Positions 34,727 to 43,691 of a stretch of DNA of 64,000 bases are shown piece by piece. How positions within the stretch are numbered: position 1 is the stretch's first letter; every line of letters starts with the position of its first letter. A program made the translations under genes and the position numbers. Source of the stretch: Nannocystis bainbridge (GTDB taxonomy: Bacteria; Myxococcota_A; Polyangia; Nannocystales; Nannocystaceae). The notes under the pieces were generated by a model. The model saw only the letters and a program-made list of their open reading frames with translations, had not been told where the DNA came from and made no database searches. The stretch lies in contig NZ_JAQNDL010000003.1 in assembly GCF_028368995.1 (NCBI RefSeq), positions 2,542,001 through 2,606,000 of the forward strand. Reading direction: 5' to 3'.

Positions 34727-36151
34727 ATGGAAGAACGCCAACACCACGAGCCTTCTCCGCCCCGCGCCCCGCTGTGGGCGCGGTTGTTCGGCCCGGTCGA
34801 CATCGCCTCGCTGGTCTGCTTCCGCGTCGCGTTCGGCGTGCTGATGATGGCCGAGGTGGTCCGCTACATCCCGCGGATCGCCCGCTACTACATCGACCCG
34901 CCGCTGCACTTCTCCTACTACGGCTTCGAGTGGGTCCGGCCGTGGGCGGGCGACGGCATGTACGTGCACTTCGGCGTGCTCGGCCTGGCCGCCCTGTGCA
35001 TCACCATCGGCCTGTGTTACCGGCTCGCCGCCGCGGTGTTCTTCCTCGGCTTCAGCTACATGTTCCTGCTCGAGCAGGCGCGCTACCTGAACCACATCTA
35101 CCTGCTGTGCCTGATCGCCTTCATCATGATCTTCGTGCCGGCGCACCGGGCCTTCTCGGTCGACGCCTGGCTGCGGCCGAAGCTGCGCCGTGACACCGCG
35201 CCGAAGTGGGCGCTGCGGCTCGTGCAGCTGCAGATCGGCATCCCCTACGTCTACGGCGGCCTGGCCAAGCTCAACCCCGACTGGCTGCGCGGCGAGCCGA
35301 TGCGCATGTGGCTGGCCGAGCGCGCCGACCGGCCGATCGTCGGCCCGCTGATGACCCAGGAGTGGGTCGTCTACTTCTTCAGCTACGGCGGCCTGCTGTT
35401 CGACCTCTTCATCGTCCCGGCGATGCTGTGGCGGCGCACCCGGCCGTGGGCGTTCGTCGCGGCGCTCGGCTTCCACTTCATCAACGGCAACATCTTCACC
35501 ATCGGCATCTTCCCGTGGGTGATGGCCGCGGCGACGCTGATGTACTTCCCGCCCGACTGGCCGCGGCGCTTCCGCGACCTCCTCGGCCGCCTGCTGCGCC
35601 TGCCGCCGGCCGCGGCAAAGCCCGCACTGCCGCCCGCGCCGCTGCCGACCCGACTCGGCCGCGGCCAGAAGTGCCTGCTGACGTTCCTCGGCGTCTACAC
35701 CGCCTGGCAGCTGCTGTTCCCGCTGCGGCACTGGCTCTACCCCGGCGACGTCGCCTGGACCGAAGAGGGCCACAAGTTCTCGTGGCGCATGAAGCTGCGC
35801 GACAAGGGCGGCAGCGTCGCCTACCACGCCACCGACCCCACGACCGGCGAGTCGTGGAAGATCGACCTGCGCGGCAAGATCAAGCGGTGGCAACTGTCCG
35901 AGATGACAGGCCGACCCGAGATGATCTTGCAGCTCGCACATTACCTGGGCGAACAGCTGCGCGCCGAGGGCATCCCCGATGTCGAGATCCGTGCTCTCGC
36001 CCCTGTTTCGCTCAACGGTCGCGAACCCGAGTTCCTGATCGACCCGGAAGTCGACCTCATGAAGGTCGAACGAAGCTTGCTTCCGGCAACCTGGATCCGC
36101 CCCGAAGCCCCGCTCGAGCCTGCGGCCGAGGCGCGTCTGTCAGAGATGTAA
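34727..36151 (+). CDS. HTTM-domain membrane protein, vitamin K-dependent gamma-carboxylase-like
   Basis: 474 residues from ATG 34727; GTG 34649 is an alternative. About nine hydrophobic segments span residues 25-320 (DIASLVCFRVAFGVLMMAEV, then FFSYGGLLFDLFIVP), the HTTM domain. After it, EEGHKFSWRMKLRDKGGSV and an extracytoplasmic tail follow the plan of vitamin K-dependent gamma-glutamyl carboxylase and its bacterial relatives. The animal enzyme carboxylates Glu using reduced vitamin K. Bacterial homologues are known, but their targets are not. No candidate substrate is next door. Confidence 0.75.
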   Translation: MEERQHHEPSPPRAPLWARLFGPVDIASLVCFRVAFGVLMMAEVVRYIPRIARYYIDPPLHFSYYGFEWVRPWAGDGMYVHFGVLGLAALCITIGLCYRLAAAVFFLGFSYMFLLEQARYLNHIYLLCLIAFIMIFVPAHRAFSVDAWLRPKLRRDTAPKWALRLVQLQIGIPYVYGGLAKLNPDWLRGEPMRMWLAERADRPIVGPLMTQEWVVYFFSYGGLLFDLFIVPAMLWRRTRPWAFVAALGFHFINGNIFTIGIFPWVMAAATLMYFPPDWPRRFRDLLGRLLRLPPAAAKPALPPAPLPTRLGRGQKCLLTFLGVYTAWQLLFPLRHWLYPGDVAWTEEGHKFSWRMKLRDKGGSVAYHATDPTTGESWKIDLRGKIKRWQLSEMTGRPEMILQLAHYLGEQLRAEGIPDVEIRALAPVSLNGREPEFLIDPEVDLMKVERSLLPATWIRPEAPLEPAAEARLSEM

Positions 36152-36234
36152 TCCGCGGTTAATCGACCCGGAAACACTGTTGCCGCTAATCCACTGGGCA
36201 GCGCGGACGATCGACCTCGTCCGCCCACGCCCAG

Positions 36235-39200
36235 ATGCTTGGTTGGCTCATCCATCAATCGATCCAGCTCCGTTTGTTGATGCTGGGTCTCCTGCTGACG
36301 CTCCTCGTGGGCGGCGGCCTCGCTGCGCGCAACCTCCCGATCGACGCGCTGCCCGACATCTCGACGATCCAGGTCAGCGTGCTGACCGAGGCGCCAGGCC
36401 TGTCGGCGCCGGAGGTCGAGCGCAACGTGACGTTCCCGATGGAGAACGCGCTCAACGGCGTGCCCGGGCTCGAGGAGCTGCGCTCCGTGTCCCGCGCCGA
36501 CCTCAGCGCGATCACGGTGGTGTTCCGCGACGGCACCGACCCGTGGTTCGCGCGCCAGCTGGTGTTCGAGCGCATGTTGCAGGCGCGCGGCGACCTGCCC
36601 GACGGCCTGCCGACGCCGCAGCTGGCGCCGCTGAGCACGGGCCTCGGCGAGATCTATCAGTTCGTGGTCCGCTCGCCGGTGCACTCGCGCAAGCAGCTGC
36701 GCACGCTGCTCGACTGGGAGATCGTGCCGCGCCTGCGCGGCGTGCCCGGCGTCATCGAGGTCAACACCCAGGGCGGCGAGCTCAAGCAGTACCAGGTGGT
36801 CGTCCAGCCCGACCGCCTGGCCGCCTACGGGCTGACCCTGCGCGAGCTCAGCGAGACGCTGTCGTCGGCCAGCGCGATCATCTCCGGCGGCTACATCGAC
36901 CGCACCGCCGAGTCCTTCACCCTGCGGGCCGTCGGCACCTACACCGGCGTCGAGGACCTCGAGAGCGTGGTCCTCAAGGTCGCGCCCGACGGCACGGCGA
37001 TCCTCGTCAAGCACGTCGCCAACGTCCGCGACGGCGCCGCCCTGCGCCACGGCATCGTCACCTACATGGGCGAGGACGAGGCCGTCGCCGGCGTCATCAT
37101 GATGCTGCTCGGCTCGAACAGCCGCGACGTCATCTACGCCGTCAAGGACCGGGTCGCCGAGATCCAGTCCGAGCTGCCGGCCGGCGTCGTCATCGAGGCC
37201 GTCTACGACCGCGCCGAGTTCGTCGAGCGCACCCTCTCGACGGTGGTGAAGAACATCCTCGAGGGCGCCGCGGTGGTGTTCCTCGTCCTCATCGTCCTGC
37301 TCGGCAGCGTCCGCGGCGCGCTCGTGTGCGTGCTCGGCATCCCGGCCTCGATGTCGGTGGCGCTGTTCGGCATGCACTGGGCCGGCGTCGCCGGCGACCT
37401 CATGTCGCTCGGCGCCATCGACTTCGGCTTCCTCGTCGACGGCCCGATCGTCCTGCTCGAGGCGCTGATCGCCACCTTCGCCGGCCAGCAGCTGACCAAC
37501 CGCGAGCGCGCCGACGCCTACGCCGCCTCGCTGTCCCGCGTGGTCCGCCCGGTCGCCTTCGCGGTGGCGATCATCATGCTGGTGTACATCCCGCTGCTCA
37601 GCCTCGAGGGCGTCGAGGGCCGGCTGTTCAAGCCGATGGCCACCACCATGGCGTTCGCGCTGTTCGGCGCGCTGGTCTACTCGGTGGCGTTCCTGCCGGC
37701 CTTGCTGGTGCTGTTCGTCCCGCCGGCCAAGCACGGCACCAGCGGCTGGCTGCGCGTCCTCACCCGCGGCTACGAGCGCGCCCTGCCGTGGGCGATGACG
37801 ATGCGCTGGCCGCTGCTGATCGGCGCCGCCATCGTCCTCTTCATCACCGGCGGCATCTTCGCCGGCAAGGGCGCCGACTTCGTCCCGCGCATCGACGAGG
37901 GCGACATGGTGGTCAGCCTGCGCCGCCCGCCCTCGATCAACCTCACCGAGGCCAAGCGGCTCGACCTCGAGGTGCAGAAGATCCTGCTCGGCTTCCCCGA
38001 GGTCGACGGCACGCTCGCGTTCACCGGCCGCGCCGAGGTCGCCATCGACCCCGCCGGCAAGGACAAGACCGACATCGTCGTCCCGCTCAAGCCCAAGGAC
38101 GGCTGGACCACCGCGCACGACCTCGACTCGCTCAGCGTCGTGTTCAAGGACGCGATCGAGTCGCGGGTCCCGAGCACCTTCGTCTCGATCTCGCAGCCGA
38201 TCGAGGACCGCAACAACGAGATCATCTCCGGCTCGCGCGCCGACATCCAGATCATGGTCCTGGGGCCCGACCTGCTCGAGCTCAAGCGCATCGCCGACTC
38301 GATCGCCGCCGCCGTCCGCCCGATCGACGGCACCGGCGACCTCCGCGTCGAGCAGGTGCTCGGCATGCCCGAGCTGACCGTCAAGCCCGACCGCGCCCGC
38401 CTGGCCCGCTACGGCGTCGCCCTCAAGGACGCCCTGCTCGCGGTCGAGGCCGCCCGCGTCGGCCTGCCGATCGGCCTGGTCTACGAGGGCCAGCGCCGGT
38501 TCGACGCCCGCCTGCTGGTGCCGCCGCGCGAGCCCCGGCCCGAGGCGCTCGGCGACCTGTTCGTCGAGACCGTCGACGGTCACCGCGTGCCGCTGTCCGA
38601 GGTCGCGACCATCGAGGAGACCGAGGGCCCGGCGCAGATCCGCCGCCAGGACCGCATCCGTGTCGTGCGCGTCGAGGTCAACTTGCGCGGCCGCGACCTG
38701 GTCTCCTGGGTCGGCGACGCCATGGCCGCCGTCGAGCAGAACGTGCCGCTGACCCCGCCCTACAAGGTCACCTGGAGCGGCCAGTTCGAGAACTTCCAGC
38801 GCGCCAGCCAGCGCCTCGCCGTGGTCGTGCCGATCTGCCTGACCCTGATCTTCGGCATGCTGCTCTGGAACTTCCGCGACGTCCGCTACGCAGCCGCCGT
38901 GTTCGCCCTGGTCCCGTTCGCCCTCATCGGCGGGCTCGCCGGGCTCATCCTCCGTGACATGTCGTTCAGCATCCCCGCCGCCGTCGGCTTCATCGCCCTC
39001 GCCGGCGTCGCCGTCCTCAACGGCGTCGTCCTCGCCTCCGAGGTCCGCACCGCGCTCGACGAAGGCCACCGCTTCGACGAGGCGCTGATCAAGGGCTCCT
39101 CGCACACCATGCGGGCCGTCCTCACCACCGGCGCCGTCGCAGCGCTGGGCTTCCTGCCGATGGCCCTCGCCACCGGCGCCGGCTCCGAAGTGCAGCGGCC

Positions 39201-39327
39201 GCTTGCGACGACTGTCGTGTTCGGTATCGGCGCCTCCACCATCCTCACCCTCTTCCTCCTCCCTGCCCTGCTGAGGCTGGTGCTTCGCCGCGAGCGCCGG
39301 GCCAGCGAGAACGTGACGGATCTGTAA
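36235..39327 (+). CDS. Heavy-metal-efflux-type RND transporter (CusA/CzcA-like)
   Basis: 1030 residues, normal for the family. TM1 at about 12-32, then NLPIDALPDISTIQVSV, the porter domain, and a TM cluster at about 335-540 containing AIDFGFLVDGPIVLLE. In CzcA/CusA the matching DFGxxVDGAVVxxE region carries the proton-relay acids, so it looks functional. The second TM set ends in LFLLPALLRLVLRR. Such pumps work with a membrane-fusion protein and an outer-membrane channel; neither is encoded nearby. Its stop overlaps the response regulator start region (TAATG), suggesting a pump with its own two-component control. Confidence 0.88.
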   Translation: MLGWLIHQSIQLRLLMLGLLLTLLVGGGLAARNLPIDALPDISTIQVSVLTEAPGLSAPEVERNVTFPMENALNGVPGLEELRSVSRADLSAITVVFRDGTDPWFARQLVFERMLQARGDLPDGLPTPQLAPLSTGLGEIYQFVVRSPVHSRKQLRTLLDWEIVPRLRGVPGVIEVNTQGGELKQYQVVVQPDRLAAYGLTLRELSETLSSASAIISGGYIDRTAESFTLRAVGTYTGVEDLESVVLKVAPDGTAILVKHVANVRDGAALRHGIVTYMGEDEAVAGVIMMLLGSNSRDVIYAVKDRVAEIQSELPAGVVIEAVYDRAEFVERTLSTVVKNILEGAAVVFLVLIVLLGSVRGALVCVLGIPASMSVALFGMHWAGVAGDLMSLGAIDFGFLVDGPIVLLEALIATFAGQQLTNRERADAYAASLSRVVRPVAFAVAIIMLVYIPLLSLEGVEGRLFKPMATTMAFALFGALVYSVAFLPALLVLFVPPAKHGTSGWLRVLTRGYERALPWAMTMRWPLLIGAAIVLFITGGIFAGKGADFVPRIDEGDMVVSLRRPPSINLTEAKRLDLEVQKILLGFPEVDGTLAFTGRAEVAIDPAGKDKTDIVVPLKPKDGWTTAHDLDSLSVVFKDAIESRVPSTFVSISQPIEDRNNEIISGSRADIQIMVLGPDLLELKRIADSIAAAVRPIDGTGDLRVEQVLGMPELTVKPDRARLARYGVALKDALLAVEAARVGLPIGLVYEGQRRFDARLLVPPREPRPEALGDLFVETVDGHRVPLSEVATIEETEGPAQIRRQDRIRVVRVEVNLRGRDLVSWVGDAMAAVEQNVPLTPPYKVTWSGQFENFQRASQRLAVVVPICLTLIFGMLLWNFRDVRYAAAVFALVPFALIGGLAGLILRDMSFSIPAAVGFIALAGVAVLNGVVLASEVRTALDEGHRFDEALIKGSSHTMRAVLTTGAVAALGFLPMALATGAGSEVQRPLATTVVFGIGASTILTLFLLPALLRLVLRRERRASENVTDL

Positions 39328-39365
39328 TGTCCGAACAAAAAGCCGCCGTGTATGCTTCCAGACCC

Positions 39366-40031
39366 ATGAAGGCGCTGATCGTCGAGGATGACGTCAAGGT
39401 CGCGCTCTTCATCGCCCGCGTCCTCACGGAGGAGGGATGGGTCACCGACCAGTGCACCCACGGCGCCGACGCCGTGCGCCAGGCGCGGTCTGTCGAGTAC
39501 GACATCATTCTGCTCGACTGGATGTTGCCGGACATCGACGGCCTCGCCGTGTGCCGCGAGCTGCGGCGGGCCGGCTCGGTCGCGCCGATCATCATGTTGA
39601 CCGCGCGCGGCGAGGTCTCCGAGCGCGTGCTCGGGCTCGAGGCCGGCGCCGACGACTACGTCGTCAAGCCGTTCGAGATCGACGAGCTGCTGGCCCGCGT
39701 CAGCGCGCTGCTGCGGCGGACCCAGGGCTTCGGCCGCTTGCAGGTCGGCGGCCTCGAGATCGATCGCCTGCGCCGCGTCGTCACCCTCGAGAACAAGCCG
39801 GTCGATCTCACCGGCCGCGAGTACGCGCTGCTGCTGTGCCTGGCCAGCCAGGAGGGCCGCGTCGTCGCTCGTTCGGAGTTGCTGACCCAGGTCTGGGCGA
39901 CGCACTTCGACCCCGGCTCCAACCTCATCGACGTCCAGATCAGCCGCCTGCGCGACAAGCTCGGCGACTACGCGTGGATGATCGACACCGTGCGTGGCAA
40001 GGGCTACCGTCTCCGGCGCGACCCGCCATGA
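39366..40031 (+). CDS. OmpR/PhoB-family response regulator
   Basis: 221 residues from ATG 39366 (MKALIVEDDVKVALF), the usual family start; ATG 39327, overlapping the pump stop as TAATG, adds 13 residues and would couple translation. Receiver with acidic pair VEDD, phospho-acceptor Asp51 in ILLDWMLPDIDG, Thr in MLTARG and Lys in VVKPFE. The winged-helix domain follows (VDLTGREYALLLCLA, then VDVQISRLRDKLG-like DVQISRLRDKLGD). It pairs with the kinase that overlaps its stop by 4 bases. Confidence 0.9.
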   Translation: MKALIVEDDVKVALFIARVLTEEGWVTDQCTHGADAVRQARSVEYDIILLDWMLPDIDGLAVCRELRRAGSVAPIIMLTARGEVSERVLGLEAGADDYVVKPFEIDELLARVSALLRRTQGFGRLQVGGLEIDRLRRVVTLENKPVDLTGREYALLLCLASQEGRVVARSELLTQVWATHFDPGSNLIDVQISRLRDKLGDYAWMIDTVRGKGYRLRRDPP

Positions 40032-41413
40032 GCCTCCGCGTCCGCTACGTCGTCGCGACCTCGGCCATCACCCTGGTCACGCTCGGCGCCGCGTCGATCG
40101 CCGTCACCCTCGCCGTCAACGCCAGCCAGGAGAAGCAGCTCGACCTCGCCCTCATCCGTGAGGCCCGCGAGGAGGCCGCCGAGGCCGACAAGCTCGGCGG
40201 CGACGAGCTCGCCATCTCCAACCGTCCGGGCCCGTTCGCCAACGACGTCGGGCCGCTCACCAAGTACGCCGTGATCTACGGCTCCGGCGACCGCGTGATC
40301 GCCCAGACCCTGTCGTGGCAGCGCGACCCGCCGCCGCTGTCCGAGCTGCCGCCGCCCGACGGCAACTGCTTCGACCTGTGGTCGGCCCACGAGCACCTGC
40401 GGGCCGTGCACGTCGACATGCCCTCGCACGACGGCATCTCGCTGCTGCTCGCCGCCCCGCGCGCCGACCTCGACGGCGACGCCCGCTTCCTCGAGCGCGC
40501 CATGGCCACCGGCTTCGCCGTCGCCCTGGTGTGGACCGTGCTCGTCGCCCTCGCCGTCGTCCACCGCCTCACCCGCGACCACCGCACGATCGCCGAGGTC
40601 GCCCGCCGCGTCGCCGCCGGCGACCTCGCCGCCCGCATCGACCTCCGCCACGGCGACCGCGAGATCGTCCAGCTGGCCCGCGACATCGACGCGATGATCG
40701 AGCGCCTCGGCCTGCTGCTCGGCCTCCAGCGCCGCTTCGTCGCCAACGCCGCCCACGAGCTGCGCTCGCCGCTGACCACCCTCTACGGCGAGCTGTCGCA
40801 CGCGCTCCGCCGCTCGCGCGACGCCAGCGAGTACGAGCGGGCCATCCGCGAGGCGCTCGAGAGCACCTCGCGTCTGCGCCGCCTGACCGAGGACCTGCTG
40901 GCCGTCGCGCGCATGGGCGCCGCCGGCGACGAGGCCGGCGAGCCGGTCGACATCGGCGAGCTCGGGCACGAGGCGATCGGCCTCGTCCGCCACGAGAGCG
41001 ACGCCAAGGGCGTCAAGATCGAGTGGGACGGCCCGGGCGCCGACGTCGTCGGCCGCGCCCACGACCTCGTGCGGCTGCTCCGCAACCTGCTCGAGAACGC
41101 GGTCCGCCACACGCCCGCCGGCGGCACGGTGCGCGTCCACTGCCGGCCCGGCCCGGCCCGCGTCGAGCTGAGCGTGCGCGACGAGGGCCCCGGCGTCCCG
41201 CCCGCCGAGCGCGAGCAGATCTTCGAAGCCTTTTATCGAGGCACCCGCGAGCGCGGCGCCAACGACGGCGGCACCGGCCTCGGCCTCACCATCGCCCGCG
41301 AGATCGCCCACGCCTACGGCGGCGAGGTCGTCGTCGCCGCCGAAGAAGGCCCCGGCGCCGTGTTCGCCGTCACCCTCAAGCGCGCCCCCGACGACGCCTC
41401 CGCCAAGGCGTAG
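40028..41413 (+). CDS. Two-component sensor histidine kinase
   Basis: 461 residues; starts inside the regulator stop (ATGA). TM1 at about 8-28, a periplasmic domain of about 125 residues, TM2 at about 160-180, HAMP (RRVAAGDLAARIDLR), HisKA with FVANAAHELRSPLTTLYGE (His243), and HATPase with NLLENAVRHTPAGG, DEGPGVPP and GTGLGLTIAREIA. It should phosphorylate the upstream regulator, in all likelihood to control the RND pump in response to an envelope or metal cue. Confidence 0.9.
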   Translation: MSLRVRYVVATSAITLVTLGAASIAVTLAVNASQEKQLDLALIREAREEAAEADKLGGDELAISNRPGPFANDVGPLTKYAVIYGSGDRVIAQTLSWQRDPPPLSELPPPDGNCFDLWSAHEHLRAVHVDMPSHDGISLLLAAPRADLDGDARFLERAMATGFAVALVWTVLVALAVVHRLTRDHRTIAEVARRVAAGDLAARIDLRHGDREIVQLARDIDAMIERLGLLLGLQRRFVANAAHELRSPLTTLYGELSHALRRSRDASEYERAIREALESTSRLRRLTEDLLAVARMGAAGDEAGEPVDIGELGHEAIGLVRHESDAKGVKIEWDGPGADVVGRAHDLVRLLRNLLENAVRHTPAGGTVRVHCRPGPARVELSVRDEGPGVPPAEREQIFEAFYRGTRERGANDGGTGLGLTIAREIAHAYGGEVVVAAEEGPGAVFAVTLKRAPDDASAKA

Positions 41414-41429
41414 CGGCCCGCCTCGCAAG

Positions 41430-41530
41430 CATGTCCTCCAGGGCATGCCTCAAAGACAATGCCCCGAAGGACATGGCTTCTCGGTCATGTCCTTTCGAGC
41501 ATGCCCGAGAGACCATGTCCTCTCGCGCTG
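41430..41530. repeat. Cluster of dispersed palindromes between convergent genes
   Basis: CATGTCC-TCCA-GGGCATG (41430-41447) followed by GACAATGCCCCGAAGGACATG, GGTCATGTCCTTTCGAGCATGCC and GAGACCATGTCC. At least four units in 100 bases with TTCG-like loops. They may end transcription of the kinase gene. Confidence 0.65.
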
Positions 41531-41569
41531 GCACGCGATCCATGTCTCTTGCGGCCGCGACGCCGCCTC

Positions 41570-42001
41570 TCACCGCCGGTTCGCCAGCAGCCCGCCCCAC
41601 CAGGCTGTCGGGAACGCCGTGGCGACGACCGCGAGCGCGTACCACTTCGGCCCGAACTCCGGCCCCGCGCCCCAGGTGGCGATCGCCCCGAGCGCGCTCA
41701 GCACCAGCCCGATCGTCGCCAGCACCGCCACGTGGCGCATCGGCCGGCGCCGGGCCAGCCGCCCGGTCACGAAGCCGCCCGCCACCCCGAAGCCCACCCG
41801 GTAGGCCAGCGCCAGCAGGAACAGCCCGTCGGCCATCGGCTGACCCAGCGGCGGAAAGACCCCGCTCGCGTGCATGAAGGCGTCGGTCGCCACCGACAGC
41901 ACCACCGTCGTCACCAGGCCCGCCAGCACCGGCCCGACCCGCCACAGCGCCCTCGCCAGCGGGCTCGAGTTCTCGTCGGGCGACATTTCAGGGTCTCTCA
42001 T
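41570..42001 (-). CDS. Small four-helix membrane protein, unknown
   Basis: 143 residues from ATG 42001 (MRDPEMSPDENSS); an in-frame ATG 42022 adds seven. Four hydrophobic segments: about 22-42, 58-80, 90-110 and 118-138. GQPMADGLFLLALAYR, GFVTGRLARRRPMRHV and WWGGLLANRR recall small DUF-type inner-membrane proteins of Myxococcota and Acidobacteria, but none can be named. Function unknown. Confidence 0.65.
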   Translation of the reverse strand: MRDPEMSPDENSSPLARALWRVGPVLAGLVTTVVLSVATDAFMHASGVFPPLGQPMADGLFLLALAYRVGFGVAGGFVTGRLARRRPMRHVAVLATIGLVLSALGAIATWGAGPEFGPKWYALAVVATAFPTAWWGGLLANRR

Positions 42002-42112
42002 GGCCGTTCTCCTCGTCCTCACCCTCCACGTCGAAGCCGAACCCGCCGGTTCGACATCACCCCGAAGATTTTTTCGCGCCCCTCGCGCAAACCTCGATCT
42101 ACCGGTCCGCAG

Positions 42113-43192
42113 TCACGCCGCGCGCGGTCGCAGCAGCCGGCTGAACCCGTGGGCCAGCACGATCGCCGTGAACTTGAAATTGCGCAGCAGCAGGGCTGGC
42201 CACGAGATCGGCAGCGGCCCCTCGTCGCTGCGGGCCGGTCGCTGGCTGAAGCAGCGGGCCAGGCGGTCGCCGAGCCGGGTGATCCACGCCACCGAGCGCG
42301 GCGCCTCGTGGATGCCCGCCAGCCAGCGCGGCGGGATCGTCCGCGGCCCGCTCGCCGCCCCCGCCAGCCCGCCGGTGATCGCCGCCACCGTATCGGTGTC
42401 GCCGCCGAGGCGCACCGCCAGTTCGACCGCCGCGCCGACGTCCCGCGGCGCGCTCGCCCAGCAATACAGCGCCACCGGCACGGTGTGGTGGATATATCCC
42501 GACACCCCCGTGACCTGTCCCAAAGCGCAGGCGAATGTCTCTGCTGGATCTCCGCGCCGCAGGTGCTCCGCCGCCAGCGTCAGCGCCGCCGTCAGCTCGC
42601 GATCGTCCGCCGCCTCCGCCAGCGCTGCCAGCAGGCCCGCCGGGTCGTCCGCCGCCTCGTCGTACACGATCGCCGCTGCCGCCCGCGCCACCGCCAGCGC
42701 CCCGGCCAGCGCCCGCGGATCGCTATGGGTCATGCGCGTCGAGCGAGCCACGAACGTCGCCAGCCGCACCGGATCGTCGCCCACGCACACCCCGAGGATC
42801 GCCGCTCGCATCGCCGGCCCGTTGCCCGCCGACTCGACCCCGCTGCGCTCCGGCGACCAGCCGAGCCACAGCCGCACCAGCGCCCGCAGCGTGCCCCAGC
42901 CGATGCTCGCGGGCAGCCCGAGCAGCCACCCACGCAGCCGCCACGCCAGCGAGCGGGCGAACGCGCGCGAGTCGTCGGGCGCCGTCAGCAGCGCCTGCCC
43001 CGTCATGCACGCGTGCTCCGTGTCGTCGCTGATCATCCCGCGCGCGCCGATCAGCGCGTGCTGCAGCGGCGCCGCGCCGACCGCCGCGCCGATGCGCGCC
43101 CGCGTCAATCCTTCCCACGGCAGGCCGATCGCGTCCCCCACCGCGCCCCCCAGCAGACAGCCCACGATCGCGTCTCTCAACTCCATGCGCAC
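42113..43192 (-). CDS. ADP-ribosylglycohydrolase (ARH/DraG) family protein
   Basis: 359 residues. DAIVGCLLGGAVGDAIGLPWEG at the start, SDDTEHACMTGQAL with the metal-binding Asp pair, and LGGDTDTVAAITGGLAGA near residue 275 are the conserved di-metal motifs of the DraG/ARH family. Members remove ADP-ribose from proteins or nucleic acids. The C-terminal 60 residues are extra. It is divergent from a nucleoside-hydrolase-like gene, which suggests shared ADP-ribose or nucleoside turnover. Confidence 0.88.
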   Translation of the reverse strand: MRMELRDAIVGCLLGGAVGDAIGLPWEGLTRARIGAAVGAAPLQHALIGARGMISDDTEHACMTGQALLTAPDDSRAFARSLAWRLRGWLLGLPASIGWGTLRALVRLWLGWSPERSGVESAGNGPAMRAAILGVCVGDDPVRLATFVARSTRMTHSDPRALAGALAVARAAAAIVYDEAADDPAGLLAALAEAADDRELTAALTLAAEHLRRGDPAETFACALGQVTGVSGYIHHTVPVALYCWASAPRDVGAAVELAVRLGGDTDTVAAITGGLAGAASGPRTIPPRWLAGIHEAPRSVAWITRLGDRLARCFSQRPARSDEGPLPISWPALLLRNFKFTAIVLAHGFSRLLRPRAA

Positions 43193-43691
43193 CTCCGGCC
43201 CGCCTCACAGCAAGCCGCGCGCCAAACCATCGCGCAGACAGGAAGTCACCGCCGCCTCGCGGTCCCTCGCCGAAGCTTGCCATCGTGGCGCGACGCTCCT
43301 CCGCCTCCGTCATGAAGCATCGGCGTCGGCTCGCTGGCAGCGCCGGGGCTGTGGCTGATGCCTCGGCTTCGCCTCCGACGCGCCCGCACGACCTCTTCGT
43401 GCGCCTCGCCGTGGCCCGCTGCGGCCGCCTCGTGCTCGCTCGACGCGTCACCCGAGCCCTCGCGCCCGCTGACAATTCGTCGCGCAGGCCCGCCTGACAA
43501 ATCGTCGACCTCGACGCCGCGACCCGGCCCAACCTGTCAGCACCCCGCGACATCGCGCCGTCGGCTCCAGTCATCACCACCGCGATGTCCTTCGTCGCCC
43601 GCGCGCGCGAACGGCCGCGCTCCCGCGCCCGGCCTCGGATTGCGTCCCTGGGCTCGCGCGGGCATCCTCGCGGCTTCAGGAGCGGTTTCCG
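43193..43691. other. Divergent intergenic region of about 500 bases
   Basis: Lies between the ADP-ribosylglycohydrolase (-) and the nucleoside-hydrolase-like gene (+). No frame has coding character with an RBS. AGGAG at about 43677-43682 serves the plus-strand gene. ACAATTCGTCGC and ACAAATCGTCGA (about 43471 and 43497) form a short direct repeat. Nothing else is recognised. Confidence 0.4.

Noticed and set aside
41459..43315. Plus-strand open frame of 618 codons
   Set aside because: Arg/Pro-rich shadow of two minus-strand genes.
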